Shown here: one piece after another, positions 1-4,875 of the stretch | Numbering within the stretch: position 1 is the first letter of the stretch | Layout: each line of letters starts with the position of its first letter | Assembly (NCBI GenBank): GCA_016210125.1 | Contig: JACQUS010000140.1 | Location: 1 to 6,113, forward strand | Direction of reading: 5' to 3' | Source of the DNA: Chloroflexota bacterium | GTDB lineage: Bacteria; Chloroflexota; UBA6077; FW602-bin22; JACQUS01 | Length of the DNA: 6,113 bases | Made by a program: the position numbers and the translations under genes | Notes under the pieces: model-generated | Database searches by the model: none | What the model was told of the DNA's origin: nothing | What the model saw: the letters and a program-made list of their open reading frames with translations, nothing else

Positions 1-898
1 GGCCCGGACGGTACCCAAGCTGGCAAGCACCGTGCGCCGCCACGACGCGGATGAGGCGCCCGGGGGCGACGAAGGCCGGCACGGCCTCGGCGGCCAGCGG
101 CAGGCGCTCCTCGAGCAGCTCGACGCGCGCCAGGGGCTGCGCGTGGAGCTCAGCCGGCAGCGCCGCCAGCGAGCCGACCAGCTCGCCGAGCCCGGCGCCG
201 GCGAGCGCCAGCACCATCATCAGAGCGACCGGCGCCAGCCCGCCGGGCACCACGCCGCCCTGCCAGGGCACGAGCGTGCCCAGGGCGAGACCCGTCGCCG
301 CGCCGAGCAGCGCCCCGACGGCGATGCCCGCCGCGGTGCGGTTCCAGCCAGCGCCCCGCAGGAGCGTGGGCGGAACGGCCTCGTCCGACGCGGCGATATC
401 GTCGCGGGCCGCATAGGCCAGACTGAGGATTACGCCGTAGGCCAGATAGGCCAAGAGCGTCGTGTAGGTCGGCAGCGGTCCGGCGCCGATGTCGACGCCG
501 AGGACCCCGGCGCCGAGGAGCGGCAGCGCGACGAGCAGCGTGCCGACCCACAGCACCAGGGCGAAGAGCAGGCCGCGCAGCCAGCCCGGGCCGACCCAGC
601 GCGGCTCCCACCAGGCGGCGTAGGCCAGCGCGCCGGCCATGGCCACCACGACCTGCAGGCCGAGCGCGACGTAGAGCGTCGGCTGCGCCGGATCGACCAG
701 GCGATTCTGCACGAGCGCCTGGAGCCACTCGGCCATGAAGCGGTGGCTCAGCGAGGCGGCCGGAGCGACGAGCGCGAACAGGTGTACCAGCGCATAGCCG
801 GCGAGGTACACGGTGAGGAGGACGACTGTGGCGCTGAACCCGGCGACGACGGCACGTTGGACACGATCGGTCGATGCGTGAAGCGGTGTAGCGAGCAT
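1..898 (-). CDS. Multi-pass membrane protein of unknown function, C-terminus cut by window edge
   Basis: I do not recognise this family. The frame is open from an ATG at 898 to the window edge, giving 299 codons with no stop, and almost every third base is G or C. A strong ribosome binding site, GGGAGG at 905-910, sits 6 nt before the ATG and fixes the start. About six hydrophobic segments are visible, near residues 19-45, 75-97, 107-134, 145-163, 187-210 and 221-247. A W-W-E-P-R-W stretch near 96-101 lies between helices 2 and 3. From about residue 250 the chain becomes more polar, so a soluble tail or domain may follow beyond the edge. It lies downstream of two Crp/Fnr regulator genes on the same strand and has an FNR-like palindrome about 147 bp before its start, so it probably belongs to the same regulon as nnrS. 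The opposite-strand frame here is Arg/Gln-rich and looks like an antisense shadow. Confidence 0.8.
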   Translation of the reverse strand, partial: MLATPLHASTDRVQRAVVAGFSATVVLLTVYLAGYALVHLFALVAPAASLSHRFMAEWLQALVQNRLVDPAQPTLYVALGLQVVVAMAGALAYAAWWEPRWVGPGWLRGLLFALVLWVGTLLVALPLLGAGVLGVDIGAGPLPTYTTLLAYLAYGVILSLAYAARDDIAASDEAVPPTLLRGAGWNRTAAGIAVGALLGAATGLALGTLVPWQGGVVPGGLAPVALMMVLALAGAGLGELVGSLAALPAELHAQPLARVELLEERLPLAAEAVPAFVAPGRLIRVVAAHGACQLGYRPG

Positions 899-904
899 CG
901 CGCG

Positions 905-910
905 CCTCCC
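905..910 (-). promoter_or_regulatory. Ribosome binding site of the left-edge membrane protein
   Basis: GGGAGG read on the minus strand, 6 nt before the ATG at 898. It decides the start of a frame that would otherwise be easy to miss because it has no stop inside the window. Confidence 0.75.
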
Positions 911-964
911 TCGCGGCTGGCCGGCCACGCCTACCGGAGGGACGCTCGTGCGGTCGCGACGCTT

Positions 965-979
965 CAGCGCCCGGCGCTG
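965..979. repeat. Short palindrome in the presumed leader of the left-edge membrane gene
   Basis: Perfect 7-bp arms (CAGCGCC and GGCGCTG) flank a single C. It falls inside the transcript leader predicted from the upstream FNR-like box (start near 1004) and 67-81 bp before the ATG. In DNA this GC-rich, a palindrome of this size can arise by chance, so function is uncertain. Confidence 0.3.
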
Positions 980-1038
980 CGCCGCGCCGCAAGCATCCCT
1001 AGCACCCCCACGATGCCCGACCCGCGGCGCGGCCGTCT

Positions 1039-1052
1039 GTGACGGCGGTCAA
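1039..1052 (-). promoter_or_regulatory. FNR/DNR-like operator upstream of the left-edge membrane gene
   Basis: On the minus strand this reads TTGAC-CGCC-GTCAC, a palindrome with one mismatch in its outer base pair, matching the form TTGAY-N4-RTCAA bound by FNR/DNR/NnrR-type regulators. It begins 2 bp after the stop codon of the 227-aa regulator. If it works as a class II activator site centred at -41.5, transcription would start near 1004. A weak -10 (CATCGT, 1010-1015) lies 23 nt downstream of the box. The surrounding 20 bp (1033-1052) match the box at 1842-1861 at 18 of 20 positions, which is unlikely to be chance. Confidence 0.6.
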
Positions 1053-1054
1053 CA

Positions 1055-1738
1055 CTACGTACGGTGCGCAAGTGCCTCAAGCTGCGTACGATCGGTCACG
1101 ACGATGCGCCCGGGCTCCAAGCGGATGACGCCGCTGCGCGCCAGGCGCGATAGCGTGCGCGAGACCACCTCGCGCGCCGTGCCGAGCAGTGAGGCCAGCT
1201 CGCGCAGGCTCAGGTCGCGCGGCACGACGACTTCGCCGTTCGGCACCGGCTGCAGCACGGCGACCTCGTCGTACAGCCAGCTCGAGACGCGCTCGGCCAC
1301 GTCCTTGAAGGCCAAATCGTGGACGAGCTGCGCCAGCCGGCCGAGCTGCGCGGCCAGCGCACGGCCGATGAAGCGCTGGAAGGCCGGGCTCTGCGCGGCC
1401 AGGCAACACGCCTGCTCCGCGCTGAGGCGGTAGAGATAGCCCGGCTCCACGGCGCGCACCGTGAACCAGCAGCGCTCGGCCGCCAAGACCAGCGGCGCGA
1501 CGTCGAGCGCGTCGCCCCGGTGTAGGACGCCGAGGACCTGCTCGTGCGCGTGGCAGCCGCGTACGAGCACCGCGCGCCCCGCGGCCAGCAATTCAAGGCC
1601 GGGCCACTCGTCGCCCTCGCGAATGAGCACGTCGCCGCGCTCGAAGGGCCGCCGCTCCAGGTCGGCGCACGGCAGGGCCACCGTGTCGGCAAGCAGCGTG
1701 TCGATGGTCGATTCTCCGTTCGGCGATTTCACCTGCAT
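1055..1738 (-). CDS. Crp/Fnr-family transcriptional regulator (227 aa)
   Basis: Crp/Fnr-type transcription factor of usual length. The N-terminal part (about residues 25-115) is a cyclic-nucleotide-binding-like beta-roll, with F-x-R-G-D-V-L-I-R-E-G-D at 32-43 typical of the fold. A long dimerisation helix follows (about 116-160), containing L-A-F-K-D-V-A-E-R. The winged helix-turn-helix spans about 175-215, with recognition helix A-R-E-V-V-S-R near 188-194. Its E-x-x-S-R arrangement is that of FNR/DNR proteins, which read TTGA-type half-sites. I prefer the ATG at 1738, because GAGGGG at 1746-1751 lies 7 nt upstream; an upstream GTG or longer frame to 1861 would run through the leader hairpin and the operator. 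Cysteines at 24, 62, 90, 111 and 112 do not form the FNR iron-sulphur pattern, so the signal is unknown. An FNR-like box at 1848-1861 probably controls it. Family certain; signal and targets inferred. Confidence 0.92.
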   Translation of the reverse strand: MQVKSPNGESTIDTLLADTVALPCADLERRPFERGDVLIREGDEWPGLELLAAGRAVLVRGCHAHEQVLGVLHRGDALDVAPLVLAAERCWFTVRAVEPGYLYRLSAEQACCLAAQSPAFQRFIGRALAAQLGRLAQLVHDLAFKDVAERVSSWLYDEVAVLQPVPNGEVVVPRDLSLRELASLLGTAREVVSRTLSRLARSGVIRLEPGRIVVTDRTQLEALAHRT

Positions 1739-1745
1739 AGTCTCG

Positions 1746-1751
1746 CCCCTC
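1746..1751 (-). promoter_or_regulatory. Ribosome binding site deciding the start of the 227-aa regulator
   Basis: GAGGGG on the minus strand, 7 nt before the ATG at 1738. It supports this internal start over the longer frame that extends back to 1861. Confidence 0.7.
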
Positions 1752-1766
1752 GCAACTAGCTTGTGG

Positions 1767-1799
1767 GGGATGGCCCAGCGGTCAGCGCTGGGCCATCCC
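1767..1799 (-). promoter_or_regulatory. Strong 14-bp stem-loop in the leader of the 227-aa regulator
   Basis: Perfect 14-bp inverted repeat: arms at 1767-1780 and 1786-1799 (GGGATGGCCCAGCG and its complement) around a 5-nt loop. It lies between the two regulator genes. If transcription starts near 1813, as the upstream box predicts, the stem-loop occupies roughly +15 to +47 of the leader and ends 15 nt before the ribosome binding site. There is no T-run on either strand, so a classical intrinsic terminator is not supported. It could block read-through from the upstream gene, stabilise the mRNA, or act as a protein-binding or attenuation element. Confidence 0.6.
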
Positions 1800-1819
1800 G
1801 GCCATGCCGGCGCGTCTCC

Positions 1820-1825
1820 TATGTA
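1820..1825 (-). promoter_or_regulatory. Candidate -10 element for the 227-aa regulator
   Basis: TACATA on the minus strand, exactly 22 nt downstream of the FNR-like box at 1848-1861. That is the spacing expected when an activator of this family sits at -41.5. A very similar ACATAG string lies at the equivalent place before nnrS (2803-2808). The match to TATAAT itself is only moderate. Confidence 0.4.
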
Positions 1826-1847
1826 GAGCGCCGGCGTCCGTCCGTCT

Positions 1848-1861
1848 GTGATCGCGGTCAA
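1848..1861 (-). promoter_or_regulatory. FNR/DNR-like operator upstream of the 227-aa regulator
   Basis: On the minus strand this reads TTGAC-CGCG-ATCAC, close to the FNR consensus TTGAT-N4-ATCAA. It overlaps the stop codon (1858-1860) of the 231-aa regulator and lies about 110 bp before the start of the 227-aa regulator. A matching -10 lies 22 nt downstream. Together with the box at 1039-1052 it forms an 18-of-20 matching pair (1842-1861 and 1033-1052), each placed at the 3' end of a regulator gene and before the next gene. Confidence 0.6.
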
Positions 1862-2553
1862 GCAGGGCGGCCGCCGAGGTGGCGCTGCAGCGCCGACGGG
1901 TCGTGCAGCACGATGCTGCCGCGCCGGCAGGTCAGGATGCCGTCGCGGCTCCAGCGACTCAGCGCCCGGCTAACCACCTCGCGTGCGACGCCGACGCGCT
2001 GGGCGAGCTCGGCGTGCGTCAGGCCGACGGCGGCGCCGGCCGCTCCGCCGCTCTCGGCCAGCAGCACCTGCGCCAAACGCGCAGCCACGCAGCGCAGCAC
2101 CAGCGTCGTCGCCACGTCGACGAGCACCCGCTGGCGCTCCGCTAGCACCCGCAGGAGCGCCGCGCCGATCTGCGGGTAAGCCGGCAGCAGCGCCTCGACG
2201 GTCGCCGACGGCAGGTAGTAGAGCGTGCCGTAGTCCAAGGCCTCGGCCGAGGCCGGATTCGTCCCGCCGAAGAAGAGCGGACAGCCGGCGCAGGTGTGCG
2301 CCTGCGCCACGCAGAGCACCTGCTCGCGGCCGTCGCGCGCCAGCTTGAAGATGCGCACGCGGCCGCCGCGCACGAACCAGACGCCGGGCGCGGCATCGCC
2401 CTCGAAGAAAATGATCTGGCCCGGCGCGAACGAGCGGGTCACGACGGCGGTGCGCAGCGCGGCCAGCGCCGCCTCGTCCAGCTCAGCGAACGGCGGGATG
2501 CGCCGCAGCTCGTCAAGACTCGGCCCCACCGGGGCACGCGTCGCCACGGCCAC
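1858..2553 (-). CDS. Crp/Fnr-family transcriptional regulator with a cysteine cluster (231 aa)
   Basis: Crp/Fnr-type regulator, full length. The sensor beta-roll (about residues 20-115) contains F-A-P-G-Q-I-I-F-F-E-G-D at 42-53 and G-x-V-R-I-F-K-L near 64-71. The dimerisation helix runs about 118-165, and the winged helix-turn-helix about 175-215, with recognition helix A-R-E-V-V-S-R at 190-196. This E-x-x-S-R signature equals that of its neighbour and of FNR/DNR proteins. Cysteines at 81, 88 and 91 (C-x6-C-x2-C inside the sensor domain), plus 155 and 209, are unusual and could bind a metal or react with NO or oxidants; they are not in the N-terminal position of the E. coli FNR cluster. The start is GTG at 2553, with GAGG at 2561-2564 and a 7-nt gap. 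It diverges from nnrS, so an NnrR/DNR-like role is likely. Family certain; NO sensing is inference. Confidence 0.92.
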   Translation of the reverse strand: MAVATRAPVGPSLDELRRIPPFAELDEAALAALRTAVVTRSFAPGQIIFFEGDAAPGVWFVRGGRVRIFKLARDGREQVLCVAQAHTCAGCPLFFGGTNPASAEALDYGTLYYLPSATVEALLPAYPQIGAALLRVLAERQRVLVDVATTLVLRCVAARLAQVLLAESGGAAGAAVGLTHAELAQRVGVAREVVSRALSRWSRDGILTCRRGSIVLHDPSALQRHLGGRPA

Positions 2554-2622
2554 GCCTACACCTCGCGGCGCTCTGAGCGCGACAGGGGTGTGATGCCAGT
2601 TTCAGCCATAGCCCCTCTTTTC

Positions 2623-2685
2623 GGATGCACACCGAGCGCATGCCCGGGCACTTAAGCCGCTCTCCGGCAGCCTCGCGGTGCATCC
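2623..2685. repeat. Imperfect inverted repeat in the divergent intergenic region
   Basis: Arms at 2623-2636 (GGATGCACACCGAG) and 2672-2685 (CTCGCGGTGCATCC) pair at 12 of 14 positions across a 35-bp spacer. The spacer also holds a perfect 10-bp palindrome, TGCCCGGGCA, at 2641-2650. It could be a protein-binding region or an RNA structure in the divergent promoter. No known element is recognised. Confidence 0.4.
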
Positions 2686-2764
2686 CCCTGCCACCGGATC
2701 CGGCCGCGCACGCACGCGGGGCCGGCTTCATCCACACGATGCGCCTCGGGTGCAGTGCGCCGCT

Positions 2765-2778
2765 ATGACTATCGTCAC
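2765..2778 (+). promoter_or_regulatory. FNR/DNR-like operator upstream of nnrS
   Basis: ATGAC-TATC-GTCAC, with a perfect TGAC/GTCA core and 4-nt spacer, followed by AG as in the other two boxes. It ends 51 bp before the nnrS ATG. Class II geometry predicts transcription from about 2813. A candidate -10 (AACATA, 2802-2807) lies 23 nt downstream of the box. The same half-sites occur before the 227-aa regulator and the left-edge membrane gene, so one regulator probably controls all three. Confidence 0.6.
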
Positions 2779-2801
2779 AGCAGCGTGGGCCGCGGCATGG
2801 C

Positions 2802-2807
2802 AACATA
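2802..2807 (+). promoter_or_regulatory. Candidate -10 element of nnrS
   Basis: AACATA, followed by G, 23 nt after the FNR-like box. It shares ACATAG with the candidate -10 before the 227-aa regulator. Match to the sigma-70 consensus is weak, as expected for an activator-dependent promoter. Confidence 0.35.
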
Positions 2808-2829
2808 GCAGCGAGAGCGGGAGGGACGG

Positions 2830-4191
2830 ATGCTCGATCAGCCAGCCATGGCCGCGCGCCTACGCAGCCGGCGACACCTGCCGGTCACCCCGGCGGCCGA
2901 CCCGGGGCCACGCAGCCACGCGTATCGGCTCTTCGTCGTCACGGCGCTCGTCATCGGCCTCACCGGCGGCTTCACCCTTGGCGCGACGCTCGTGCTGGGC
3001 CAGGTGACGCAGATTTGGACGCGCGGCTGGCTGGCGCACGCTCAGGTGCACGGCCACACGCAGCTCTGGGGCTGGGTGCTGCTCTTCGCCACGGGTGTGC
3101 TGCTCCACGTGCTGCCGCGCATGGGCGGCGCGCCGCAGCGGGCCGGCCGCGCCATCTACGCGCTGCTGCTCGCCGGGCTGGCCGCTCGCGCTCTTGGTCA
3201 GCCGCTGGCCGACCAAGAGCTGTTCGCCGCGCTGTTCCTCGTCAGCGGGCCGCTCGAGCTGGCGGCGGTGACCCTGCTCGTCGTCACCGTCACGCGCATC
3301 CGCCGCGAGGCCGGGCAGCCGACCGGGCTCTGGGGCGGCTACCTCGGCGCCGCCCTGCGCTGGCTGTGGATCGGCACGGCGCTGGAGGCCTGGGGGGCCA
3401 TCAGCGCAGCGCGCGCCGGCGCGCTCCTGCTGCCCGGCGGCTGGCACGAGGCCGCCCTGGTCGCTCTGCTGTGGGGCTTCTCCACGCTGTTGATCGCCGG
3501 CTTCTCGTTGCGCATGGTAGCCCCCCTCCTGCACATGCCGGCCGCCGACCCGCGCGTGGGCGCGCTGGCCCTGCCCCTCCTCGACCTCGGCGTGGCGCTG
3601 AGCGTCGCCGCTCCGCTCGCTCCGCTGCTCGTCGACGGGCCGGTGGCCGCGCTAGCGGGCGCCGCCGGCGCGCTGCTGCTTGTGCTCGGTGCGGCGGCAC
3701 TGGCGCACGCTGTGCGCCTCTGCCCACTCAGCCAGCTCCGCACGCCACCCACGCCGGGGACAGCCTGGTATGCTCTGTTCATTCGCGTCGCGTACCTCTG
3801 GCTGCTGGTCGGCGCGGCCCTCGGCCTGGTGCAGGCCGGCGGCGCGCTGCTGGGCGGCGGACCGGCCGGCTACTTCGCGGCCAACGGGGCGCGGCACGCG
3901 CTGACGCTAGGCTTCGTGACGATGATGATCTTCGGCATGGGCGCGCGGCTGCTGCCGGCCTTCAGCGGCCGGCCGTGGCGCGCGCGCTGGCTGCTCTGGG
4001 GCAGCTTCGCCGCGCTCAATGCCAGCACGCTGCTCCGAACAGCGCTCCAGCCGACGCTCGGCTACGGCGGCGCCAGCGGGCTGCTCGGACTGGCGGCTGT
4101 CCTGGGCCTACTGGGCTACGCGCTGTTTGCGGCGATGGCCCTCCTGACACTTCTCAGCCCGGCGCCGGCCGCCGCGCGGTCTGACGGCTGA
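2830..4191 (+). CDS. nnrS: NnrS family haem/copper membrane protein of the nitric-oxide response
   Basis: NnrS proteins are polytopic inner-membrane haem- and copper-containing proteins that relieve nitrosative stress and are usually controlled by NO-responsive Crp/Fnr regulators. The 453-aa product shows about 12 hydrophobic segments between residues 31 and 443. Family hallmarks are visible: H70-x3-H74-G-H76-x-Q-L-W-G-W, followed by H93-V-L-P-R at the end of the next helix, a second His before M-P (H235), and R-H356-A-L-T-L-G-F-V-x-M-M-I-F-G-M-G near 355-371. These histidines are the likely metal or haem ligands. The length is in the normal range for the family. The ATG at 2830 has GGGAGG at 2819-2824 and lies just downstream of an FNR-like box. 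The gene is followed by a CopD-like gene with no promoter gap, so it probably heads an operon. Exact biochemical activity of NnrS is not settled. Confidence 0.9.
   Translation: MLDQPAMAARLRSRRHLPVTPAADPGPRSHAYRLFVVTALVIGLTGGFTLGATLVLGQVTQIWTRGWLAHAQVHGHTQLWGWVLLFATGVLLHVLPRMGGAPQRAGRAIYALLLAGLAARALGQPLADQELFAALFLVSGPLELAAVTLLVVTVTRIRREAGQPTGLWGGYLGAALRWLWIGTALEAWGAISAARAGALLLPGGWHEAALVALLWGFSTLLIAGFSLRMVAPLLHMPAADPRVGALALPLLDLGVALSVAAPLAPLLVDGPVAALAGAAGALLLVLGAAALAHAVRLCPLSQLRTPPTPGTAWYALFIRVAYLWLLVGAALGLVQAGGALLGGGPAGYFAANGARHALTLGFVTMMIFGMGARLLPAFSGRPWRARWLLWGSFAALNASTLLRTALQPTLGYGGASGLLGLAAVLGLLGYALFAAMALLTLLSPAPAAARSDG
3190..3220. repeat. Perfect 10-bp inverted repeat inside nnrS
   Basis: GCTCTTGGTC (3190-3199) and GACCAAGAGC (3211-3220) flank an 11-nt spacer. 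It lies in the coding region around codons 121-130, in a hydrophilic loop between two predicted helices. Its AT-containing arms make it stand out from the surrounding GC-rich codons. Function unknown; coincidence is possible. Confidence 0.45.
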
Positions 4192-4226
4192 TGCGCGTGC
4201 GCGCGGGCGAGGCCATCGGCGAGTGA
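4191..4226 (+). CDS. Possible 11-codon leader frame linking nnrS to the CopD-like gene
   Basis: An ATG at 4191 overlaps the nnrS stop as TGATG and opens an 11-codon frame (M-R-V-R-A-G-E-A-I-G-E). Its own stop overlaps the GTG start of the CopD-like gene as GTGA. Ribosomes finishing nnrS could therefore re-initiate here and again at 4223, coupling translation across the 31-bp gap. The weak GAGG (4209-4212) before the CopD-like gene lies inside this frame. Whether the peptide is made is unknown, and such a short frame can arise by chance. Confidence 0.3.
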   Translation: MRVRAGEAIGE

Positions 4227-4729
4227 AGGCCGTCTATCTGCTGGCCATCTGGCTGCATATCCTCGCCGCGGCGGCCTGGATCGGCGGCATGCTGTTCCTC
4301 GCGCTCGTGCTCGTGCCGGTCACGCGCCGACCGGCGTTTCGCGAGGGTGCGGCGGCGCTCGTCGAGGCCGCGGGCCGGCGCTTCCGCTGGGTCGGCTGGG
4401 TGGCGTTAGGCTTGCTGATCGCCAGCGGCGTCGTACAGCTTGCCTACCGCGGCTTCGTCTGGGCCGACGTTTGGAGCGGCCGGCTCTGGCAGGGCCTGTT
4501 CGGGCAGACGCTCGGCGTGAAGCTGCTGCTGGTGGCCACGATCCTGCTGCTCAGCGCACTGCACGACTTCGGCGTCGGCCCTCGGGCCACCGCCGCCTGG
4601 CAGGCCGAGCCCGGCGCGCCGGAGGCGCGGCGGCTGCGGCGGCAGGCGGCGTGGGTCGGCCGCATCAACCTGCTGCTGGGGCTCGCCGCCGCGGCCCTCG
4701 GCGTGCTGCTCGTGCGCGGCTGGCCCTAG
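4223..4729 (+). CDS. CopD-like four-helix membrane protein
   Basis: The 168-aa product has four hydrophobic segments, near residues 4-32, 56-75, 97-115 and 144-165. The first carries W10-L-H12-I-L-A-A-A-A-W19-I-G-G-M, the hallmark of CopD-domain and related small membrane proteins; H12 and H114 (A-L-H-D-F) are candidate metal or haem ligands. CopD-type proteins are linked to copper handling across the cytoplasmic membrane, and small four-helix members are often found beside respiratory or NO-related genes, where a haem-binding role is also possible. The start is GTG at 4223, with GAGG at 4209-4212 (10-nt spacing) and coupling to a short upstream frame. It is very probably co-transcribed with nnrS. 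It might help supply copper to NnrS or to a terminal or NO-reducing enzyme. Family placement is fairly secure; role is inferred. Confidence 0.82.
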   Translation: MKAVYLLAIWLHILAAAAWIGGMLFLALVLVPVTRRPAFREGAAALVEAAGRRFRWVGWVALGLLIASGVVQLAYRGFVWADVWSGRLWQGLFGQTLGVKLLLVATILLLSALHDFGVGPRATAAWQAEPGAPEARRLRRQAAWVGRINLLLGLAAAALGVLLVRGWP

Positions 4730-4765
4730 CGTGCGTGAGGACAACGCGTGAGCACTGCGCCATCG

Positions 4766-4830
4766 CCGGAGGGGCGGGCGCCACGCCCGCCCCATCCCGC
4801 CGCCCTGCGGGCAGGATGCCTGCGCTCCGG
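4766..4830. repeat. REP/MITE-like palindromic repeat unit
   Basis: A 65-bp unit in the 146-bp gap between the CopD-like and second NnrS-like genes. It is bounded by perfect 6-bp inverted ends, CCGGAG (4766-4771) and CTCCGG (4825-4830). Inside are a perfect 10-bp hairpin (4771-4780 with 4784-4793, loop CCA) and a smaller 5-bp one (4811-4815 with 4819-4823, loop ATG). The second part, GGGCAGGATGCCTGCGCTCC, resembles short dispersed repeats common in several bacterial phyla whose conceptual translation reads A-G-R-M-P-A-L-R. Only one copy is in this window, so its repetitive nature rests on that resemblance. It lacks a T-run and is not a convincing terminator, though the hairpin could still reduce read-through. 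Confidence 0.45.
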
Positions 4831-4875
4831 GCGTGAGTCCGCTTCACGCCGGCGTGGCCCTGCGGGATCGACGTG

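Larger units (their letters stand above)
2554..2829. other. Divergent intergenic region between the regulator and nnrS
   Basis: 276 bp without a credible gene. Near its right end it carries an FNR-like box, a candidate -10 and the nnrS ribosome binding site, and in the middle an imperfect inverted repeat. I see no comparable FNR-like box close to the GTG at 2553, so the 231-aa regulator may be expressed constitutively or from a promoter I cannot recognise. Confidence 0.6.

Noticed and set aside
32..1042. Long plus-strand open frame of 336 codons over the left-edge membrane gene
   Set aside because: Its product is dominated by Arg, Gln, Glu, Gly and His with no domain signal, which is typical of the antisense of a GC-rich membrane-protein gene. 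The opposite frame has helices and a good ribosome binding site.
1739..1861. Upstream extension of the 227-aa regulator to the in-frame start at 1861
   Set aside because: The extra 41 residues would be encoded by the operator and the 14-bp hairpin and do not look like a Crp/Fnr N-terminus. The ATG at 1738 has a good ribosome binding site.
2590..2606. CRP-like site TGTGATGCCAGTTTCAG near the start of the 231-aa regulator
   Set aside because: Only one half-site is good; the second half (TTTCAG) does not match either the FNR or the CRP pattern at the right spacing.
3015..4184. 389-codon plus-strand frame shifted within nnrS
   Set aside because: An Arg/Ala-rich out-of-frame shadow of nnrS; stops are rare in every frame in such GC-rich DNA.
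4771..4793. Rho-independent terminator after the CopD-like gene
   Set aside because: The stem is strong but no T-run follows on either strand. It fits better as part of the palindromic repeat.
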